Of a DNA stretch of 64,000 nt, positions 20,365 to 31,417 are shown one piece after another. The notes under the pieces are model-generated. The model saw only the letters and a program-made list of their open reading frames with translations. It did not search any database and had not been told where the DNA came from. Made by a program: the position numbers and the translations under genes. Origin of the DNA: Pseudoxanthomonas kalamensis DSM 18571 (lineage in GTDB: Bacteria; Pseudomonadota; Gammaproteobacteria; Xanthomonadales; Xanthomonadaceae); NCBI RefSeq assembly GCF_010211745.1, contig NZ_PDWQ01000003.1:62001-126000 (forward strand). The letters run 5' to 3'. How positions within the stretch are numbered: position 1 is the stretch's first letter; every line of letters starts with the position of its first letter.

Positions 20365-21108
20365 TTACTTGCCCAGTTCGAAGGTCACGTCTAGGCTGAC
20401 CGACAGGGTGGTTTCGCCGGGCGAGACCGGGGTGTCCATTTCCGCCTTGGCGCGTGGGGCCGCGGCCGCCATTCTCACTGGCACCGGCCGGAAACTGCCG
20501 CCGCCTTCGGAAATGCTGACGATCCGGCGCACGCGCAGACCCAGTGCCTTGGCATAGGTTTCGGCCCTGGCCTGGGCGTTCTTCAGTGCGGCCAGGCGGG
20601 CTTCGTCGTAGACCGGTTCGGGGTCGTCGATCTCGAAGCCGGGTCCGTAGATCTGGTTGGCGCCCTGCGCCGACAGCGCGTCCAGCACCTTGCCCAGGCG
20701 GGCGATGTCGCGGACCTTCAGGCCGACCGTGTTGGTGGCCTGGTAGCCGGTGATCGTCGGTGTGCGGTTCTCGCTGTAGCGGTATTGCGGGCTGAGCTGG
20801 ATGCCGCTGGTCTGGATGTCCTTTTCGGCGATCCCGGCGGCCTTGATGGCGTCCATCACTCCGGCCATCTGTTCGGCATTCTGGCGCATGGCGGTATTGC
20901 CGTCGGCGGCGCGGGTCACCACGCCGGCCGAGACCGTGGCCACGTCGGGGATGCGCGAGGCCTCGGCCTGGGAAGACACGTTGAGCAGGGTGCCGTCGGT
21001 GGCGACGACGCCGGTACCGGCGAGGGTCTGGGCTTGGCTGGGGTTCATCAGGGCGGTTCCTAGAACAAGGGACAGGGCGAGCAGCAGCGGGCGGATGGAA
21101 GCGGTCAT
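20365..21108 (-). CDS. SIMPL domain (DUF541) secreted protein
   Basis: The 247-residue protein has a signal peptide (LLLALSLVLGTALMNPSQAQ) and a DUF541/SIMPL domain running to the C-terminus, with family features such as NVSSQAEASRIPDVATVSAGV and IQTSGIQLSPQYRY. SIMPL proteins are envelope proteins that form oligomeric rings; E. coli YggE is linked to oxidative-stress tolerance. The ATG at 21108 follows a strong AAGGAGGA site. The open frame continues upstream to 21537, but only as antisense of the maf gene. Confidence 0.88.
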   Translation of the reverse strand: MTASIRPLLLALSLVLGTALMNPSQAQTLAGTGVVATDGTLLNVSSQAEASRIPDVATVSAGVVTRAADGNTAMRQNAEQMAGVMDAIKAAGIAEKDIQTSGIQLSPQYRYSENRTPTITGYQATNTVGLKVRDIARLGKVLDALSAQGANQIYGPGFEIDDPEPVYDEARLAALKNAQARAETYAKALGLRVRRIVSISEGGGSFRPVPVRMAAAAPRAKAEMDTPVSPGETTLSVSLDVTFELGK

Positions 21109-21263
21109 GGGTCCTCCTTGCGGGTGGTTCGGGCGCCGGGCGCGTCGTGCGACGGCCAGCGTGTTGTCCCGACGATGAACGGGTTGTGAGCCGGTCCGGG
21201 GTTGGCGACGATTGTGACCGCTACGGGGCGGTTCAGTCAGGCGGCGCAGGTTATCCTGAGCGG

Positions 21264-21833
21264 ATGCTCTATCTGGCGTCGCAATCCCCCCGTCGCGCCG
21301 AATTGCTGACCCGCCTGGGGCTGCGCTTCGGCCGCATCGATCTGGACATTCCCGAGCACCGCCAACCCGGCGAGGCGGCGGAAGAGTACGTGCGCCGGGT
21401 GGCGCGCGAAAAGGCCGGTGCCGGCCTGCTGCAGGTGATGTCGGCGCCGGAGGCGGTGGTGCTGGGTGCCGATACCGAAGTGGTGCTGGATGACGAGGTG
21501 TTCGGCAAGCCGGCTGACCTGGCCGACGCGGCGGCAATGCTGCGCCGCTTGTCCGGACGCAGCCACCTGGTGATCTCGGCGGTCTCGGTGGTCAACGCCG
21601 GGCGCGAGGCGCAGGCGGTGTCGCGCTCGCAGGTGAGCTTCGCGGCGCTGTCCGAGGCCGACATCGCCGCCTATCTGGCCACCGGCGAGGCGATGGGCAA
21701 GGCCGGCGCCTACGCCATCCAGGGCTATGCCGAGTGCTTCGTCGAACGGCTCGACGGCAGCCATTCCGGGGTGATGGGCCTGCCGCTGCACGAGACCGCG
21801 CGGTTGCTGAAGCAGTTCGGGGTGATGGCATGA
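21264..21833 (+). CDS. maf: Maf-type nucleoside triphosphate pyrophosphatase (YhdE subfamily)
   Basis: The 189-residue protein has the Maf motif LYLASQSPRRAELL, GADTEVVLDDEVFGKP and GYAECFVERLDGSHSGVMGLPL, typical of dTTP/UTP pyrophosphatases that remove modified nucleotides. Adjacency to rng matches the E. coli yhdE-rng order, supporting the YhdE subfamily. The ATG at 21264 sits just before the conserved core; an ATG at 21147 would add 39 unrelated residues. Its stop overlaps the rng start (ATGA). Confidence 0.93.
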   Translation: MLYLASQSPRRAELLTRLGLRFGRIDLDIPEHRQPGEAAEEYVRRVAREKAGAGLLQVMSAPEAVVLGADTEVVLDDEVFGKPADLADAAAMLRRLSGRSHLVISAVSVVNAGREAQAVSRSQVSFAALSEADIAAYLATGEAMGKAGAYAIQGYAECFVERLDGSHSGVMGLPLHETARLLKQFGVMA

Positions 21834-23305
21834 GCGAGGAAATCCTGGTCAATGTCACCCCGCGCGAGACCCGGGTGGCCGTGGTCGAGAACGGCATGCT
21901 GCAGGAACTGCACATCGAACGCGGCTGGCGTCGCGGCGTGGTCGGCAACATCTACCGCGGCAAGGTGCAGCGGGTCATGCCCGGCATGCAGGCGGCCTTC
22001 GTCGATGTCGGCCTGGAACGCGCGGCCTTCCTGCACGCCAACGACATCGTGCGGCCGTTGCAGGCCGAAGCGGCCGAGGCGGTCACCGAACCGCCGGCGG
22101 TGTCGATCACCGAACTGCTGCGCGAAGGCCAGGACGTGGTGGTGCAGGTGGTCAAGGACCCGATCGGCAGCAAGGGCGCGCGGCTGACCACCCAGATCAG
22201 CATTCCCTCGCGCTACCTGGTGCTGATGCCGCAGTCGGCCAGCATCGGCATCTCGGCGCGAATCGAGGACGAAGGCGAGCGCCAGCGGCTGAAAACTCTG
22301 GTCGGCGGCCTGTCCGAACTGCACGGCGGCCACGGCTACATCGTCCGCACCAACGCCGAGAGCCAGCCCGAGGAAGCGTTGGCCGACGACATCGCCTACC
22401 TGTCGCGGGTCTGGAACATTGTCGGCAAGCGCGGCCGCGAAGCGCCGCCGCAGACCTGCATCTACGAGGACCTGAGCCTGCCGCTGCGCGCGGTTCGCGA
22501 CCTGATTCGCAAGGACGTGGAAAAGGTGCGGGTGGATTCGCGCGAAACCTACGAGCGGCTGCAGGCCTTCGTCGCCAAGTACATGCCGGTGCTGGCCGAG
22601 CGCATCGAGCTGTACACCGGCGACCGCCCGATCTTCGATCTGTACGGGGTCGAGGACGAAATCGGCCGCGCGCTGGACAAGCAGGTGCCGCTGAAGTCCG
22701 GCGGTTACCTGGTGATCGACCAGACCGAGGCGATGACCACGATCGACGTCAACACCGGTTCGTTCCTCGGCCAGCGCAACCTCGAGGAAACCGTGTACCG
22801 CACCAATCTGGAAGCGGCGCAGGCGGTGGCCCGGCAACTGCGCCTGCGCAACCTGGGCGGCATCATCATCATCGACTTCATCGACATGGACGACCCGGAG
22901 CATCGCCGCCAGGTGCTGCGCACGCTGGAGAAGGGGCTGGCGCGCGACCACGCCAAGACCACGGTGTACGACTTCTCGCCGCTGGGGCTGGTGGAAATGA
23001 CCCGCAAGCGCACGGTGGAGAGCCTGGAACGGCAGCTGTCCGAACCGTGCCCGGAATGCGGCGGCCGCGGCAGCATCAAGACCGCCGAGACGGTCACCTA
23101 CGAGGTGTTCCGCGAGATCACCCGCGCCACCCGCCAGTTCGAGGCCGCGCGCTTGCTGGTGATCGCCTCGCCGAAAGTGGTGGCGCGGATCACCGACGAG
23201 GAATCGCAGGCGGTGGCCGAGCTGGAGGAATTCCTCGGCAAGAGCATCCGCTTCCAGGCTGACGACCAGTACCTGCAGGAACAGTTCGATGTCGTGCTGC
23301 TCTGA
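21830..23305 (+). CDS. rng: Ribonuclease G
   Basis: The 491-residue endoribonuclease matches E. coli RNase G (489) in length. It has an N-terminal S1 RNA-binding region (VVGNIYRGKVQRVMPGMQAAFVDVG) and the RNase E/G catalytic core with aspartates in TIDVNTGSF (about Asp306) and IIIDFIDMD (about Asp348). The zinc-link motif CPECGGRG follows. RNase G matures the 5' end of 16S rRNA and degrades some mRNAs. It lacks the long C-terminal degradosome scaffold of RNase E. The ATG start overlaps maf by 4 bp. Confidence 0.96.
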   Translation: MSEEILVNVTPRETRVAVVENGMLQELHIERGWRRGVVGNIYRGKVQRVMPGMQAAFVDVGLERAAFLHANDIVRPLQAEAAEAVTEPPAVSITELLREGQDVVVQVVKDPIGSKGARLTTQISIPSRYLVLMPQSASIGISARIEDEGERQRLKTLVGGLSELHGGHGYIVRTNAESQPEEALADDIAYLSRVWNIVGKRGREAPPQTCIYEDLSLPLRAVRDLIRKDVEKVRVDSRETYERLQAFVAKYMPVLAERIELYTGDRPIFDLYGVEDEIGRALDKQVPLKSGGYLVIDQTEAMTTIDVNTGSFLGQRNLEETVYRTNLEAAQAVARQLRLRNLGGIIIIDFIDMDDPEHRRQVLRTLEKGLARDHAKTTVYDFSPLGLVEMTRKRTVESLERQLSEPCPECGGRGSIKTAETVTYEVFREITRATRQFEAARLLVIASPKVVARITDEESQAVAELEEFLGKSIRFQADDQYLQEQFDVVLL

Positions 23306-23329
23306 CGCCGTGCGCGGGAAGACCGGCTG

Positions 23330-26300
23330 ATGCCGACGCCATGGCGCCGCCGCGTCCGTCTGGCGCAGCGCGGGTTCTGGTACGCGGTGGCCGTGGTGTT
23401 GGTGTGCATGGCGCTGGTGCTGGGGCTGGCCAGCCAGCTGCTGCCGATGGTCGAACGCCACCCCGACAAGGTCGCGGCCTGGCTGAGCGAACGCGCCGGC
23501 CGGCCGGTGGCCTTCGACCACGTCGAAACCGCGTGGTCGCGGCGCGGGCCATTGTTGCGGCTGGATGGCCTGCGCATCGGCGAACGCGGCGAGGTGCGGA
23601 TCGGCGAGGCCGAAGTGCTGGTGTCGATGTACGGTGGGCTGCTGCCCGGGCGTTCGTTCACCGAGTTGCGCCTGCGCGGGCTGTCGCTGACCCTGCAGCG
23701 CGCGGCGGACGGCGCGTGGTCGGTGCGCGGACTGCCGGCGCAGGCCGGCGGTGGCGACCCGCTGGACAGCCTGGACGGACTGGGCGAATTGCAGGTGATC
23801 GGCGGGCGGCTGGCGATCGATGCGCCGGAGCTGGGCTGGAACACGCAACTGGCCGACATCGACCTGCGCCTGCGCGTGGATGATCAGCGCGTGCGCGCCG
23901 GTGCCCGGGTCCGCGCCCGCGAGGGTGGGCAGCCGCTGCTGGCGGCGGTGGATTTCGACCGTGGCCGCGGCGACGGCAAGGCGTTCCTGCAAGCCGATCC
24001 GGCCGACCTGTCGGAATGGGGCGAACTGTCGCGCTATGCCGGCGTGCAGGTCGCCGGCGGCAGCGGGCGCGTCGGTGCCTGGCTGCGGCTGCACCGGCAC
24101 CGGGTGGTGATGGTCGACAGCGAGCTGCACCTGCGCGACGTCGATCTGCTCGGTCAGCCGTATCCGGGCAGCGGCGACATCGCGCCGTCGGCCCGCTTCG
24201 CGCAGATCAATGGGCGCCTGCGCTGGCGGCTGGCCGCAGGTGGCTGGCGCCTGGATGCGCCGCAGCTGCGGATGGGCGACGCGGCCGCGCCGCAGCAGCT
24301 GGACGGCCTGGTACTGGCCGGCGGCGACCGCTACGGCATCGTCGCCAAGGGCATCGATGCCGGACCGCTGCTGTCGGTGCTGGCGCTGAGCGACCGGATC
24401 GAAGTGCCGGTGCGGCGCTGGCTGGCGGGGGCGCAGCCGGACGCGCACTTCTCCGATCTCTCGCTACTGGGCAGCGGCGTGGGCGGGGTCAGTGTGCAGG
24501 GGCATCTGGACCGGGTGCGCTTCGTCGCGGCGGACGGCGCGCCCGGCATCGACGGCCTGAGCGGCGAGCTGACCGGCGACGCGGACGGCTTCGCCCTGCA
24601 ACTGGATACGCAGGCACCGCTGCGCTTCGACTGGCCGGACGGTTTCGGCGTGGTCCATGACGTGACCTTGGCCGGGCAACTGGCGGGCTGGCGCGAAGGC
24701 GCCGGCTGGCGGATCGGCACTCCGGCGCTGCGGGTGACCGGGGCCGACTACGGCGCCGAGCTGCGCGGCAGCCTGTGGTTCGAAGGCGACGCCAGCCGCC
24801 CGCGGATCGATGTGGCGGCCGCGCTGGACGATGCGCCAGTGACCGCAGCCAAGGGCTTCTGGATTCACCGGCGCATGCCGCAGAAGGCGATCGACTGGCT
24901 CAACGCCACCTTGGCCGGTGGCGAAGTCATCGGCGGTTACGGTCTGATCTCCGGCGACCTCGACGACTGGCCGTTCGTCGATGCGCGCGGCCGTTTCGAA
25001 GCACGCGCGCACATCCGCAACGGCCAGTTCAAGTTCAACCCCGACTGGCCGGCGCTGGAGCAGGCCGATGCCGACGTTGCCTTCATTGGCAACGGGTTTT
25101 CGATCCAGGGCACGGGCCGGCTGGACACGGTGGGCGTGGACGGTTTCGAAGCGCAGATCGCCGATTTCCGCGAGGGGCGGCTGCTGATCGACGCGCATGC
25201 GCAGGACGATGCGGCGCGGTTGCTGGAGCTGCTGCGACACAGTCCGCTGAAGGCACGTTACGGCGAGACCTTCGCCAACCTGGAAGTTGCCGGGCCGGTG
25301 CGTGCCAGCTTCCATCTGCAGCAGCCGTTGCGTTCGCAGGGCAACGTCCGCCGGCTGCTGCACGGCACGGTGGACCTGCTGGGCGCCAGCGCCAACGAGA
25401 AGCGCTGGAACCTGCCGTTGCGCGAGGTGCGCGGCGTGCTCGAATATGCCCGTGATGGCGTCGCCGCCGACCGTCTGGACGTGCGCTACGACGGCCGGCC
25501 GGGCACGCTGGGGCTGCGAATCGGCAATCGCGTGCGCGATGCCGCGCAGGCGGTCGAAATCGACCTGGGCATTGCCGCCGGCAGCGACGAACTGCTCGAT
25601 CGCGCCGCCGAACTGGCCTGGTTGAAGCCATACTTCCGCGGCCGTTCGCACTGGAACATCGGGATCGCGGTGCCGGCCACCCGCAACGGTGTGCAAGCGC
25701 CGGCGCGGCTGCAACTGGATTCGGATCTGGTCGGCACGGCGGTCGGCCTGCCCGAACCCTTGCGCAAGCCGGAGGCGCAAGCGCTGGCCACCCGCATCAC
25801 CGCGGCCATGCCGCTGGAGAGCGGCGAGGTCCAGGTCGCTTTCGGCCAGCGTCTGGCTCTGCGCACGCGCGCCAACGGCAGCCAGCGCGGCGTGCGCGTG
25901 GCGCTTGGCAGCGACAGCGTGGCCGAGGCGCCGCCGGCTTCGGGCCTGGTCGCCAGCGGCCATGCCGGGGTGCTGGACGCGATCGGATGGATGGCGCTGG
26001 CGTCGCAGAACCGCGGCCAGCCTGGCGCTTCGTTGCCGCTGCGCAATGTCGACATCGGCGCCGATCGCCTGCAGCTGGCCGGCGGCGAGTTCGCCGATAC
26101 CCGGCTGAAGTTGTCGCCGGCGGTCGGCGGGGTGACGGTCGGTTTCGTCGGGTCGTCATTGGCCGGCAACCTGCAGGTGCCGGATGCGCAGGGCGCGACG
26201 ATCAGCGGCCGGCTGAGCAAGCTGCACTGGCCGCTCGCCGCCCGTGGCGAAAGTGCAGCCGGCGGCGACGGCGCCGACTACGACCCGGCCGCGGTGCCGC

Positions 26301-27145
26301 CGCTGGACCTGCGGGTTGACGATCTGCAGGTCGGCGACGCCATACTCGGCGCGGCCGAACTGCAGACCCGGCCGGTCGCCGGCGGCATGCATATCGAAAG
26401 CCTGCACCTGCATTCGCCGCACCATGACACCCGGGTCAGCGGCGACTGGATCGGCCGCGGCGCGGCGGCGCGTACGCGGCTGACGCTGGCCACTCGCAGT
26501 CAGGATTTCGGCGGACTGTTCGACGACCTCGGCATGAAGGGCCGGCTCAAGGGCGGCCAGGGCAGCATCGACTTCGACGCCAGCTGGCCGGGCAGTCCGG
26601 GCGGTTTCGCGCTGGCTTCGCTGCAGGGCGGGATCGGCATCGACGCGCGCGACGGCCAGTTGTTGCAGGTCGAGCCTGGTGCCGGCCGCGTGCTCGGCCT
26701 GCTCAGCGTGGCGCAGTTGCCGCGGCGGATGCTGCTGGACTTCCGCGACCTGTTCGATACCGGCTTCGCCTACAACCACATCGAAGGCAAGCTGGCCTTC
26801 GGCGATGGCCAGGCGCGCAGCGACGGACTGCGCATCGACGGGCCGGCAGCCGAGATCCGCATCCACGGCAGCGCCGATCTGCGCAACCAGCAGTTCGACC
26901 AGACCGTCGATGTGTTCCCCAAGTCCGGCAACCTGCTGGCGGTGGTCGGCGCGGTGGCCGGCGGCCCGGTCGGCGCGGCGGTCGGCGCGGCCGCCAACGC
27001 GGTGCTGAAGAAACCGCTGGGCGAGATCGGCGCCAAGACCTATCGTGTCACCGGACCGTGGAAGGAGCCGAAGGTCGAGGTAATCAGCCGCGAACAGAGC
27101 CGGACGCAGACTGCCGCACCGTCACGGCCGTCTGGGGTTCCATGA
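23330..27145 (+). CDS. yhdP: YhdP family envelope phospholipid-transport protein
   Basis: The 1271-residue protein has one N-terminal membrane anchor (about residues 18-38) and a long periplasmic region of DUF3971 and AsmA-like C-terminal domains. The end is characteristic ([34 protein letters not shown]). YhdP is an AsmA-like bridge protein carrying phospholipids from inner to outer membrane, redundantly with TamB and YdbH. Length equals the family norm of about 1270. It starts 24 bp after rng, and the rng-yhdP-tldD order matches E. coli. Confidence 0.93.
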   Translation: MPTPWRRRVRLAQRGFWYAVAVVLVCMALVLGLASQLLPMVERHPDKVAAWLSERAGRPVAFDHVETAWSRRGPLLRLDGLRIGERGEVRIGEAEVLVSMYGGLLPGRSFTELRLRGLSLTLQRAADGAWSVRGLPAQAGGGDPLDSLDGLGELQVIGGRLAIDAPELGWNTQLADIDLRLRVDDQRVRAGARVRAREGGQPLLAAVDFDRGRGDGKAFLQADPADLSEWGELSRYAGVQVAGGSGRVGAWLRLHRHRVVMVDSELHLRDVDLLGQPYPGSGDIAPSARFAQINGRLRWRLAAGGWRLDAPQLRMGDAAAPQQLDGLVLAGGDRYGIVAKGIDAGPLLSVLALSDRIEVPVRRWLAGAQPDAHFSDLSLLGSGVGGVSVQGHLDRVRFVAADGAPGIDGLSGELTGDADGFALQLDTQAPLRFDWPDGFGVVHDVTLAGQLAGWREGAGWRIGTPALRVTGADYGAELRGSLWFEGDASRPRIDVAAALDDAPVTAAKGFWIHRRMPQKAIDWLNATLAGGEVIGGYGLISGDLDDWPFVDARGRFEARAHIRNGQFKFNPDWPALEQADADVAFIGNGFSIQGTGRLDTVGVDGFEAQIADFREGRLLIDAHAQDDAARLLELLRHSPLKARYGETFANLEVAGPVRASFHLQQPLRSQGNVRRLLHGTVDLLGASANEKRWNLPLREVRGVLEYARDGVAADRLDVRYDGRPGTLGLRIGNRVRDAAQAVEIDLGIAAGSDELLDRAAELAWLKPYFRGRSHWNIGIAVPATRNGVQAPARLQLDSDLVGTAVGLPEPLRKPEAQALATRITAAMPLESGEVQVAFGQRLALRTRANGSQRGVRVALGSDSVAEAPPASGLVASGHAGVLDAIGWMALASQNRGQPGASLPLRNVDIGADRLQLAGGEFADTRLKLSPAVGGVTVGFVGSSLAGNLQVPDAQGATISGRLSKLHWPLAARGESAAGGDGADYDPAAVPPLDLRVDDLQVGDAILGAAELQTRPVAGGMHIESLHLHSPHHDTRVSGDWIGRGAAARTRLTLATRSQDFGGLFDDLGMKGRLKGGQGSIDFDASWPGSPGGFALASLQGGIGIDARDGQLLQVEPGAGRVLGLLSVAQLPRRMLLDFRDLFDTGFAYNHIEGKLAFGDGQARSDGLRIDGPAAEIRIHGSADLRNQQFDQTVDVFPKSGNLLAVVGAVAGGPVGAAVGAAANAVLKKPLGEIGAKTYRVTGPWKEPKVEVISREQSRTQTAAPSRPSGVP

Positions 27146-27197
27146 ACCACCGCCGCGCCTACTTGTCATTTCCCCTTTTCGACACCATTCCCCTGCC

Positions 27198-28643
27198 ATG
27201 AACGATTCTTCCCTGATGCTGGCCCAATCCCGCCTGCTGCTGCCGGCCGGCATGGACCAGCGCGACCTGGAACGCGGCTTCGGCGCCCTGCTGGGGCCGG
27301 GCATCGACTTCGGCGACCTGTATTTCCAGCACGCCCGGCGCGAGAGCTGGACGGTGGAGGACGGCATCGTCAAGGACGGTGCGCATTCGATCGAACAGGG
27401 CGTCGGGGTGCGGGCGATTTCCGGCGAAAAGACCGGCTTTGCCTATTCCGACGACATCCACGGCGCGGCGCTGCTGGAAGCGGCGCATTCGGCGCGCGCG
27501 ATCGCTCGCGACGGTTCCGCGATGGCGCCGCAGGCGCTGGTGGTCGGCGGCGGTCGCGCCTTGTATCCGGGCGATGACCCGATCGACGCGATGGACAACG
27601 AGGCCAAGGTCGAGGCGCTGCGCACGATCGATCGCCTGTTGCGTGCGGCCGATCCGCGCGTGCAGCAGGTCACCGTCAGCCTGACCGGCGGCGTGGACAC
27701 CGTGCTGGTGGCGCGCAGCGACGGCGTGCTGGCCGCCGACGTGCGTCCGCTGGTGCGGATGAACGTGCAGGTCATCGTCGAACAGAACGGCCGCCGCGAA
27801 TCCGGCTATGCCGGTTACGGCGGTCGCTATTCGTACGCCGAACTGCTGGCCGACGGCCAGCCCGAGCGCTTTGCCCGCGAAGCGCTGCGGCAGGCGCTGG
27901 TCAATCTGGACGCGGTCGATGCGCCGGCCGGGGTGATGCCGGTGGTACTGGGCAGCGGCTGGCCCGGCGTGCTGCTGCACGAAGCGGTCGGTCACGGCCT
28001 GGAGGGCGACTTCAACCGCAAGGGCACCTCGACCTACGCCGGCCGCATCGGCCAGCGGGTCGCCGCGCCGGGCGTCACCATCGTCGATGACGGCACCCTG
28101 CCGGGTCGGCGCGGATCGCTGAACATCGACGACGAAGGCACGCCGACCCATTGCACCACGCTGATCGAGGACGGGGTGCTGGTCGGCTACATGCAGGACA
28201 CGCTGAACGCGCGGCTGATGGGCGCGGCGCCGACCGGCAACGGCCGCCGCGAGTCGTTCGCGCACCTGCCAATGCCGCGGATGACCAATACCTACATGCT
28301 GGCCGGGCAGCACGAGCCGGAAGAGATGATCCGTTCGGTGAAGAGGGGCCTGTACGCGGTCAATTTCGGTGGCGGCCAGGTCGACATCACCAGCGGCAAG
28401 TACGTGTTCTCGGCCACCGAGGCCTATCTGATCGAGGACGGCAGGATCACCGCGCCGGTCAAGGGCGCGACCCTGATCGGCAACGGGCCGGAGACGATGC
28501 GCAAGGTGAAGATGGTCGGCCACGATCTGGCGCTGGACGCCGGTGTCGGCGTCTGCGGCAAGGATGGGCAGAGCGTGCCGGTCGGCGTCGGCCAGCCGTC
28601 GCTGCTGATCGAAGGGCTGACGGTCGGCGGTACCAAGGCATGA
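27198..28643 (+). CDS. tldD: Metalloprotease TldD
   Basis: The 481-residue protein is the catalytic subunit of the TldD/TldE heterodimeric protease. The zinc-binding motif [11 protein letters not shown] is present (His261, Glu262, His265), and the family end [20 protein letters not shown] is intact. The pair degrades unfolded peptides and in some species matures modified peptides such as microcin B17 or PqqA. Its partner pmbA lies at 29394 on the same strand, with yjgA inserted on the opposite strand between them. The stop codon is immediately followed by a REP-like hairpin. Confidence 0.96.
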   Translation: MNDSSLMLAQSRLLLPAGMDQRDLERGFGALLGPGIDFGDLYFQHARRESWTVEDGIVKDGAHSIEQGVGVRAISGEKTGFAYSDDIHGAALLEAAHSARAIARDGSAMAPQALVVGGGRALYPGDDPIDAMDNEAKVEALRTIDRLLRAADPRVQQVTVSLTGGVDTVLVARSDGVLAADVRPLVRMNVQVIVEQNGRRESGYAGYGGRYSYAELLADGQPERFAREALRQALVNLDAVDAPAGVMPVVLGSGWPGVLLHEAVGHGLEGDFNRKGTSTYAGRIGQRVAAPGVTIVDDGTLPGRRGSLNIDDEGTPTHCTTLIEDGVLVGYMQDTLNARLMGAAPTGNGRRESFAHLPMPRMTNTYMLAGQHEPEEMIRSVKRGLYAVNFGGGQVDITSGKYVFSATEAYLIEDGRITAPVKGATLIGNGPETMRKVKMVGHDLALDAGVGVCGKDGQSVPVGVGQPSLLIEGLTVGGTKA

Positions 28644-28647
28644 ATTC

Positions 28648-28668
28648 CCTTCTCCCGGCGGGAGAAGG
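28648..28668 (+). repeat. REP-like palindrome abutting tldD stop
   Basis: A perfect 9-bp stem (CCTTCTCCC with GGGAGAAGG) with a 3-base loop begins 4 bp after the tldD stop, followed by GTGGCACGAAGCGGCGGATGA. With the similar palindrome at 28788-28808 it forms an inverted pair resembling the dispersed REP-type elements of this bacterial family. It may also act as an mRNA 3' stabiliser or terminator. Confidence 0.7.
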
Positions 28669-28787
28669 TGGCACGAAGCGGCGGATGAGGGTTCGGAGAC
28701 GCAATGGAAAGACGAATCGCCGGAGTGTTGCCGCGTGTGGCGGCGATCAAATGATTCGGCTTCGCCGCACTCTCACCCCAACCCCAA

Positions 28788-28808
28788 CCCTCTCCCGAGG
28801 GGAGAGGG
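28788..28808 (-). repeat. REP-like palindrome abutting yjgA stop
   Basis: A perfect 9-bp stem (CCCTCTCCC with GGGAGAGGG) with loop GAG ends one base before the yjgA stop on the minus strand. Read on the minus strand it is followed by GGTTGGGGTTGGGGTGAGAG and GCGGCGAAGC, a mirror of the sequence next to the first palindrome. The 144 bp spanned by the two (28644-28809) hold no gene. Confidence 0.7.
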
Positions 28809-28809
28809 G

Positions 28810-29376
28810 CTATTCCTCGTTGTCCGCCGCTTCTCCGGACTCGTCGGGCGCTTCCTCGTCTGGCGACAGCAGCGCCTTCACTTCGCGGTACAGCTCGCGG
28901 AACGCGCGCGGCGGCTTGTTCCTGGCGCGTTCCTCGCCGGCGTTGCGGACCAGTTGCCGCAGCCGCTGGCGGTCGGCGTCGGGGAACTGCGCCAGCAGCT
29001 CGGCTAGGGCGACATCGCCGTCGGCCAGCAGACGCTCGCGCCAGTGTTCGGCCTGGTGCATCTGCGCGGTTTCGCGCCGGGCCGCCTCGCCATCGCTGTC
29101 GAGGGCGTCGCGGATCGCCTCCAGCACCTCGTCGTCCTCGCGTCGCATCTGCTTGGCCAGGTACTGCAACTGGCGCTTGTGCGCGATGTGCGAAGTGATG
29201 CGGCGGGTTTCGGCGATGTGCGGCAGCAGGTGGTCCGGCACCGGCAGTTTCGCCAGCTGCGCCGGCGACAGCGCCGACAGTTGCGCGGCCAACTCGCGCA
29301 CTTCCAGCGCGTCTTCGCGCTGCTGGCTGCGGCTGGGGCTATAGAATTCGCCGGTTTCCGGATCGCGTCCTCGCAT
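28810..29376 (-). CDS. darP: Ribosome biogenesis factor DarP (YjgA)
   Basis: The 188-residue DUF615 protein matches YjgA/DarP, a late-acting 50S subunit assembly factor: [32 protein letters not shown] and the [23 protein letters not shown] helix. The C-terminal tail is acidic. The start is uncertain: ATG at 29376 gives [11 protein letters not shown], which resembles family starts, while ATG at 29394 would add six residues; neither has a clear Shine-Dalgarno. It is divergent from pmbA with no room for separate promoters. Confidence 0.9.
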   Translation of the reverse strand: MRGRDPETGEFYSPSRSQQREDALEVRELAAQLSALSPAQLAKLPVPDHLLPHIAETRRITSHIAHKRQLQYLAKQMRREDDEVLEAIRDALDSDGEAARRETAQMHQAEHWRERLLADGDVALAELLAQFPDADRQRLRQLVRNAGEERARNKPPRAFRELYREVKALLSPDEEAPDESGEAADNEE

Positions 29377-29393
29377 CGACACAGGATAAATCA

Positions 29394-30767
29394 TTGAACG
29401 CAGTCACCGCTTCTTCCACCAATGCTTCTGCCGACGACAGCCTGGCCCGCCTGGACCAGCTGGAGGACACCGCGCGCCGGCTGCTGGCCAGCGCGAGCGC
29501 GCGCGGTGCCAGCCAGGCCGAGGTCAGCTGCAGCGAAGAGCACGGCCTGAACGTCAACGTGCGCATGGGCGAGGTGGAAACGGTGGAATCCACCCGCGAC
29601 CGCGGGATCGCGGTCACCGTCTATTTCGGCCGGCGCAAGGGCTCGGCCAGCACCGCCGACCTGCGCGAGGACAGCCTGGAGGCGACGGGGGAGCAGGCCT
29701 GCGCCATCGCCCGCCACACCGAGGAAGACCCGGCCGCCGGACTGGCCGATCCGGCGCGGATGGCGAATGATTTCCCGGAGCTGGACCTCTGGCACCCGTG
29801 GGCGTTGCAGGCCGACCAGGCCGTCGATCTGGCTCTGGCCTGCGAAGCGGCCGGCCGCGACAGCGACCCGCGGATCGCCAATTCCGACGGTGCGGCGGTC
29901 GGCAGCGGCACCAGCCTGGCGGTGTACGCCAACTCGCACGGTTTCGTCGGCCGCGAACGCAGCAGCCAGCATTCGATCGGCTGCGCGCTGATCGCTGGCC
30001 ACGGCGACGGCATGCAGCGCGACGGCTGGTACAGCATCGGCCTGGCGCGGGAAGACCTGCAGGCACCGGAGGAGATCGGCCGCAGCGCGGCGCAGCGCAC
30101 GCTGGCGCGCTTGCAGCCGCGCTCGTTGGCCACCGGCGAGTATCCGGTGCTGTTTTCCGCCGAAGTGGCGCGTTCGCTGATCGGCCACTTGTTGGGAGCG
30201 GTATCGGGCAGCGCGTTGTACCGGCGCGCCAGCTTCCTGCTCGACCATGCCGGGCAGAAGATATTCCCCGCGGGATTCGCCATCGACGAATTGCCCTTGC
30301 TGCGGCACGGACTGCGTTCGGCGGCCTTCGATGCCGAAGGCGTGGCCACCGCCGACAATCCTCTGGTGGCCGATGGCGTGCTGCTGCGTTACGTGCTGGG
30401 CAGCTATTCGGCACGCAAGCTGGGGCTGCAGAGTACGGCCAACGCCGGCGGCGTGCATAACCTGCAGGTCAGGGCCAATGCCGGCGATCTCGACGAACTG
30501 CTGCGCGGCATGGGCCGCGGCCTGCTGGTGACCGAGCTGATGGGGCAGGGCGTCAATCCGGTGACCGGCGACTATTCGCGCGGGGCCGGCGGTTTCTGGG
30601 TCGAGGACGGCGCCATCGTGCATCCGGTCGACAACATCACCGTGGCCGGCAAGCTGAAGGACATGTTCGCCGCCATCGAGGCGGTCGGCAGCGACGTTGA
30701 CCGGCGATCGCACATCGGCACCGGCTCGATCCTGGTCGGCAGGATGACCGTGGCCGGTGGGGAGTAG
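29394..30767 (+). CDS. pmbA: Metalloprotease subunit PmbA/TldE
   Basis: The 457-residue protein is the second subunit of the TldD/TldE protease (DNA-gyrase modulator family). It lacks the HExxxH site, as expected for TldE, and keeps the family segments [18 protein letters not shown] and [16 protein letters not shown]. The start appears to be TTG at 29394, with AGGA seven bases upstream; no ATG or GTG is better placed. It faces yjgA head to head, so the two gene starts touch or nearly touch. Confidence 0.94.
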   Translation: MNAVTASSTNASADDSLARLDQLEDTARRLLASASARGASQAEVSCSEEHGLNVNVRMGEVETVESTRDRGIAVTVYFGRRKGSASTADLREDSLEATGEQACAIARHTEEDPAAGLADPARMANDFPELDLWHPWALQADQAVDLALACEAAGRDSDPRIANSDGAAVGSGTSLAVYANSHGFVGRERSSQHSIGCALIAGHGDGMQRDGWYSIGLAREDLQAPEEIGRSAAQRTLARLQPRSLATGEYPVLFSAEVARSLIGHLLGAVSGSALYRRASFLLDHAGQKIFPAGFAIDELPLLRHGLRSAAFDAEGVATADNPLVADGVLLRYVLGSYSARKLGLQSTANAGGVHNLQVRANAGDLDELLRGMGRGLLVTELMGQGVNPVTGDYSRGAGGFWVEDGAIVHPVDNITVAGKLKDMFAAIEAVGSDVDRRSHIGTGSILVGRMTVAGGE

Positions 30768-30870
30768 TCGGCCGCATCGTGGTTGATGGAGGTTGACGGC
30801 GGTCGCGGTTTCGCTCGTGGGCCGCACGCCCCGCAAGCGGATGCTGCACCGACGTAACGTTAAATGTACA

Positions 30871-30899
30871 TTGACGGGGGCAGACTGCACGGCCAAAGT
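30871..30899 (+). promoter_or_regulatory. Possible promoter for the DUF4870 gene
   Basis: TTGACG (30871-30876) and CAAAGT (30894-30899) are separated by 17 bp, about 60 bp before the gene start. The -35 is good and the -10 is weak. The 192-bp gap between pmbA and this gene otherwise shows only two short palindromes (TAACGTTA, TGTACA). Confidence 0.35.
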
Positions 30900-30959
30900 A
30901 AGCGTTTGGCTCGCCCGGCCGAATTTTCCACCACCACCAAGAAGCAAGGGGATGACCGC

Positions 30960-31337
30960 ATGAGCGATTTCGAGAATGCCACCACGCCGCCGCCGGCTCC
31001 GACCGGTGCCGCTCCGCAGGAAGAGAGAACCATGGCGATGTTGGCCCATCTGCTGGGCATCATCACCTGGTTCATCGGCCCGCTGATCATCTGGCTGATG
31101 AACAAGGACAAGAATCCGAACTCTTTCGTCAGTGACCAGGCCAAGGAAGCGCTGAATTTCCAGATCACGCTGGGTATCGTCTATCTGATCGGCATCATCC
31201 TTTCGGTGATCGTCATTGGAATTTTCATCAACATGCTCGCCGGCCTGGCGGGATTGATCTTCGCCATCATCGGGGGCATCAAGGCCAACGGTGGCGAGGC
31301 CTATCGCTACCCGTTCGCGTTGCGCCTGATCAAGTAA
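30960..31337 (+). CDS. DUF4870 family small membrane protein
   Basis: The 125-residue protein has a polar N-terminus and then the DUF4870 core: EERTMAMLAHLLGIITWFIGPLIIWL, SDQAKEALNFQITLGIVYLI and a last helix ending ANGGEAYRYPFALRLIK. Three transmembrane helices are predicted. The family is widespread and of unknown function. ATG at 30960 follows AAGGGGATGACC. It is monocistronic and ends in a clear intrinsic terminator. Confidence 0.88.
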   Translation: MSDFENATTPPPAPTGAAPQEERTMAMLAHLLGIITWFIGPLIIWLMNKDKNPNSFVSDQAKEALNFQITLGIVYLIGIILSVIVIGIFINMLAGLAGLIFAIIGGIKANGGEAYRYPFALRLIK

Positions 31338-31366
31338 GCGCACGTTCCGCATCCCGGAACGAAAAG

Positions 31367-31391
31367 GCCCGGCAATGCCGGGCTTTTTCTT
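31367..31391 (+). terminator. Rho-independent terminator after the DUF4870 gene
   Basis: GCCCGGC (31367-31373), loop AAT and GCCGGGC (31377-31383) are followed by TTTTTCTT. A second smaller hairpin (GTTCCG/CGGAAC, 31344-31360) precedes it. The convergent ispA ends at 31418. Confidence 0.88.
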
Positions 31392-31417
31392 CGACAGATT
31401 TACCGTTGTCGGCCGGC

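Noticed and set aside
21725..24448. 907-codon minus-strand frame opposite maf, rng and yhdP
   Set aside because: It spans three recognised genes on the other strand and has no family features.
27198..30767. TldD/TldE as part of a modified-peptide (RiPP) cluster
   Set aside because: No precursor peptide, cyclodehydratase or exporter is nearby; these are the usual housekeeping copies in conserved order.
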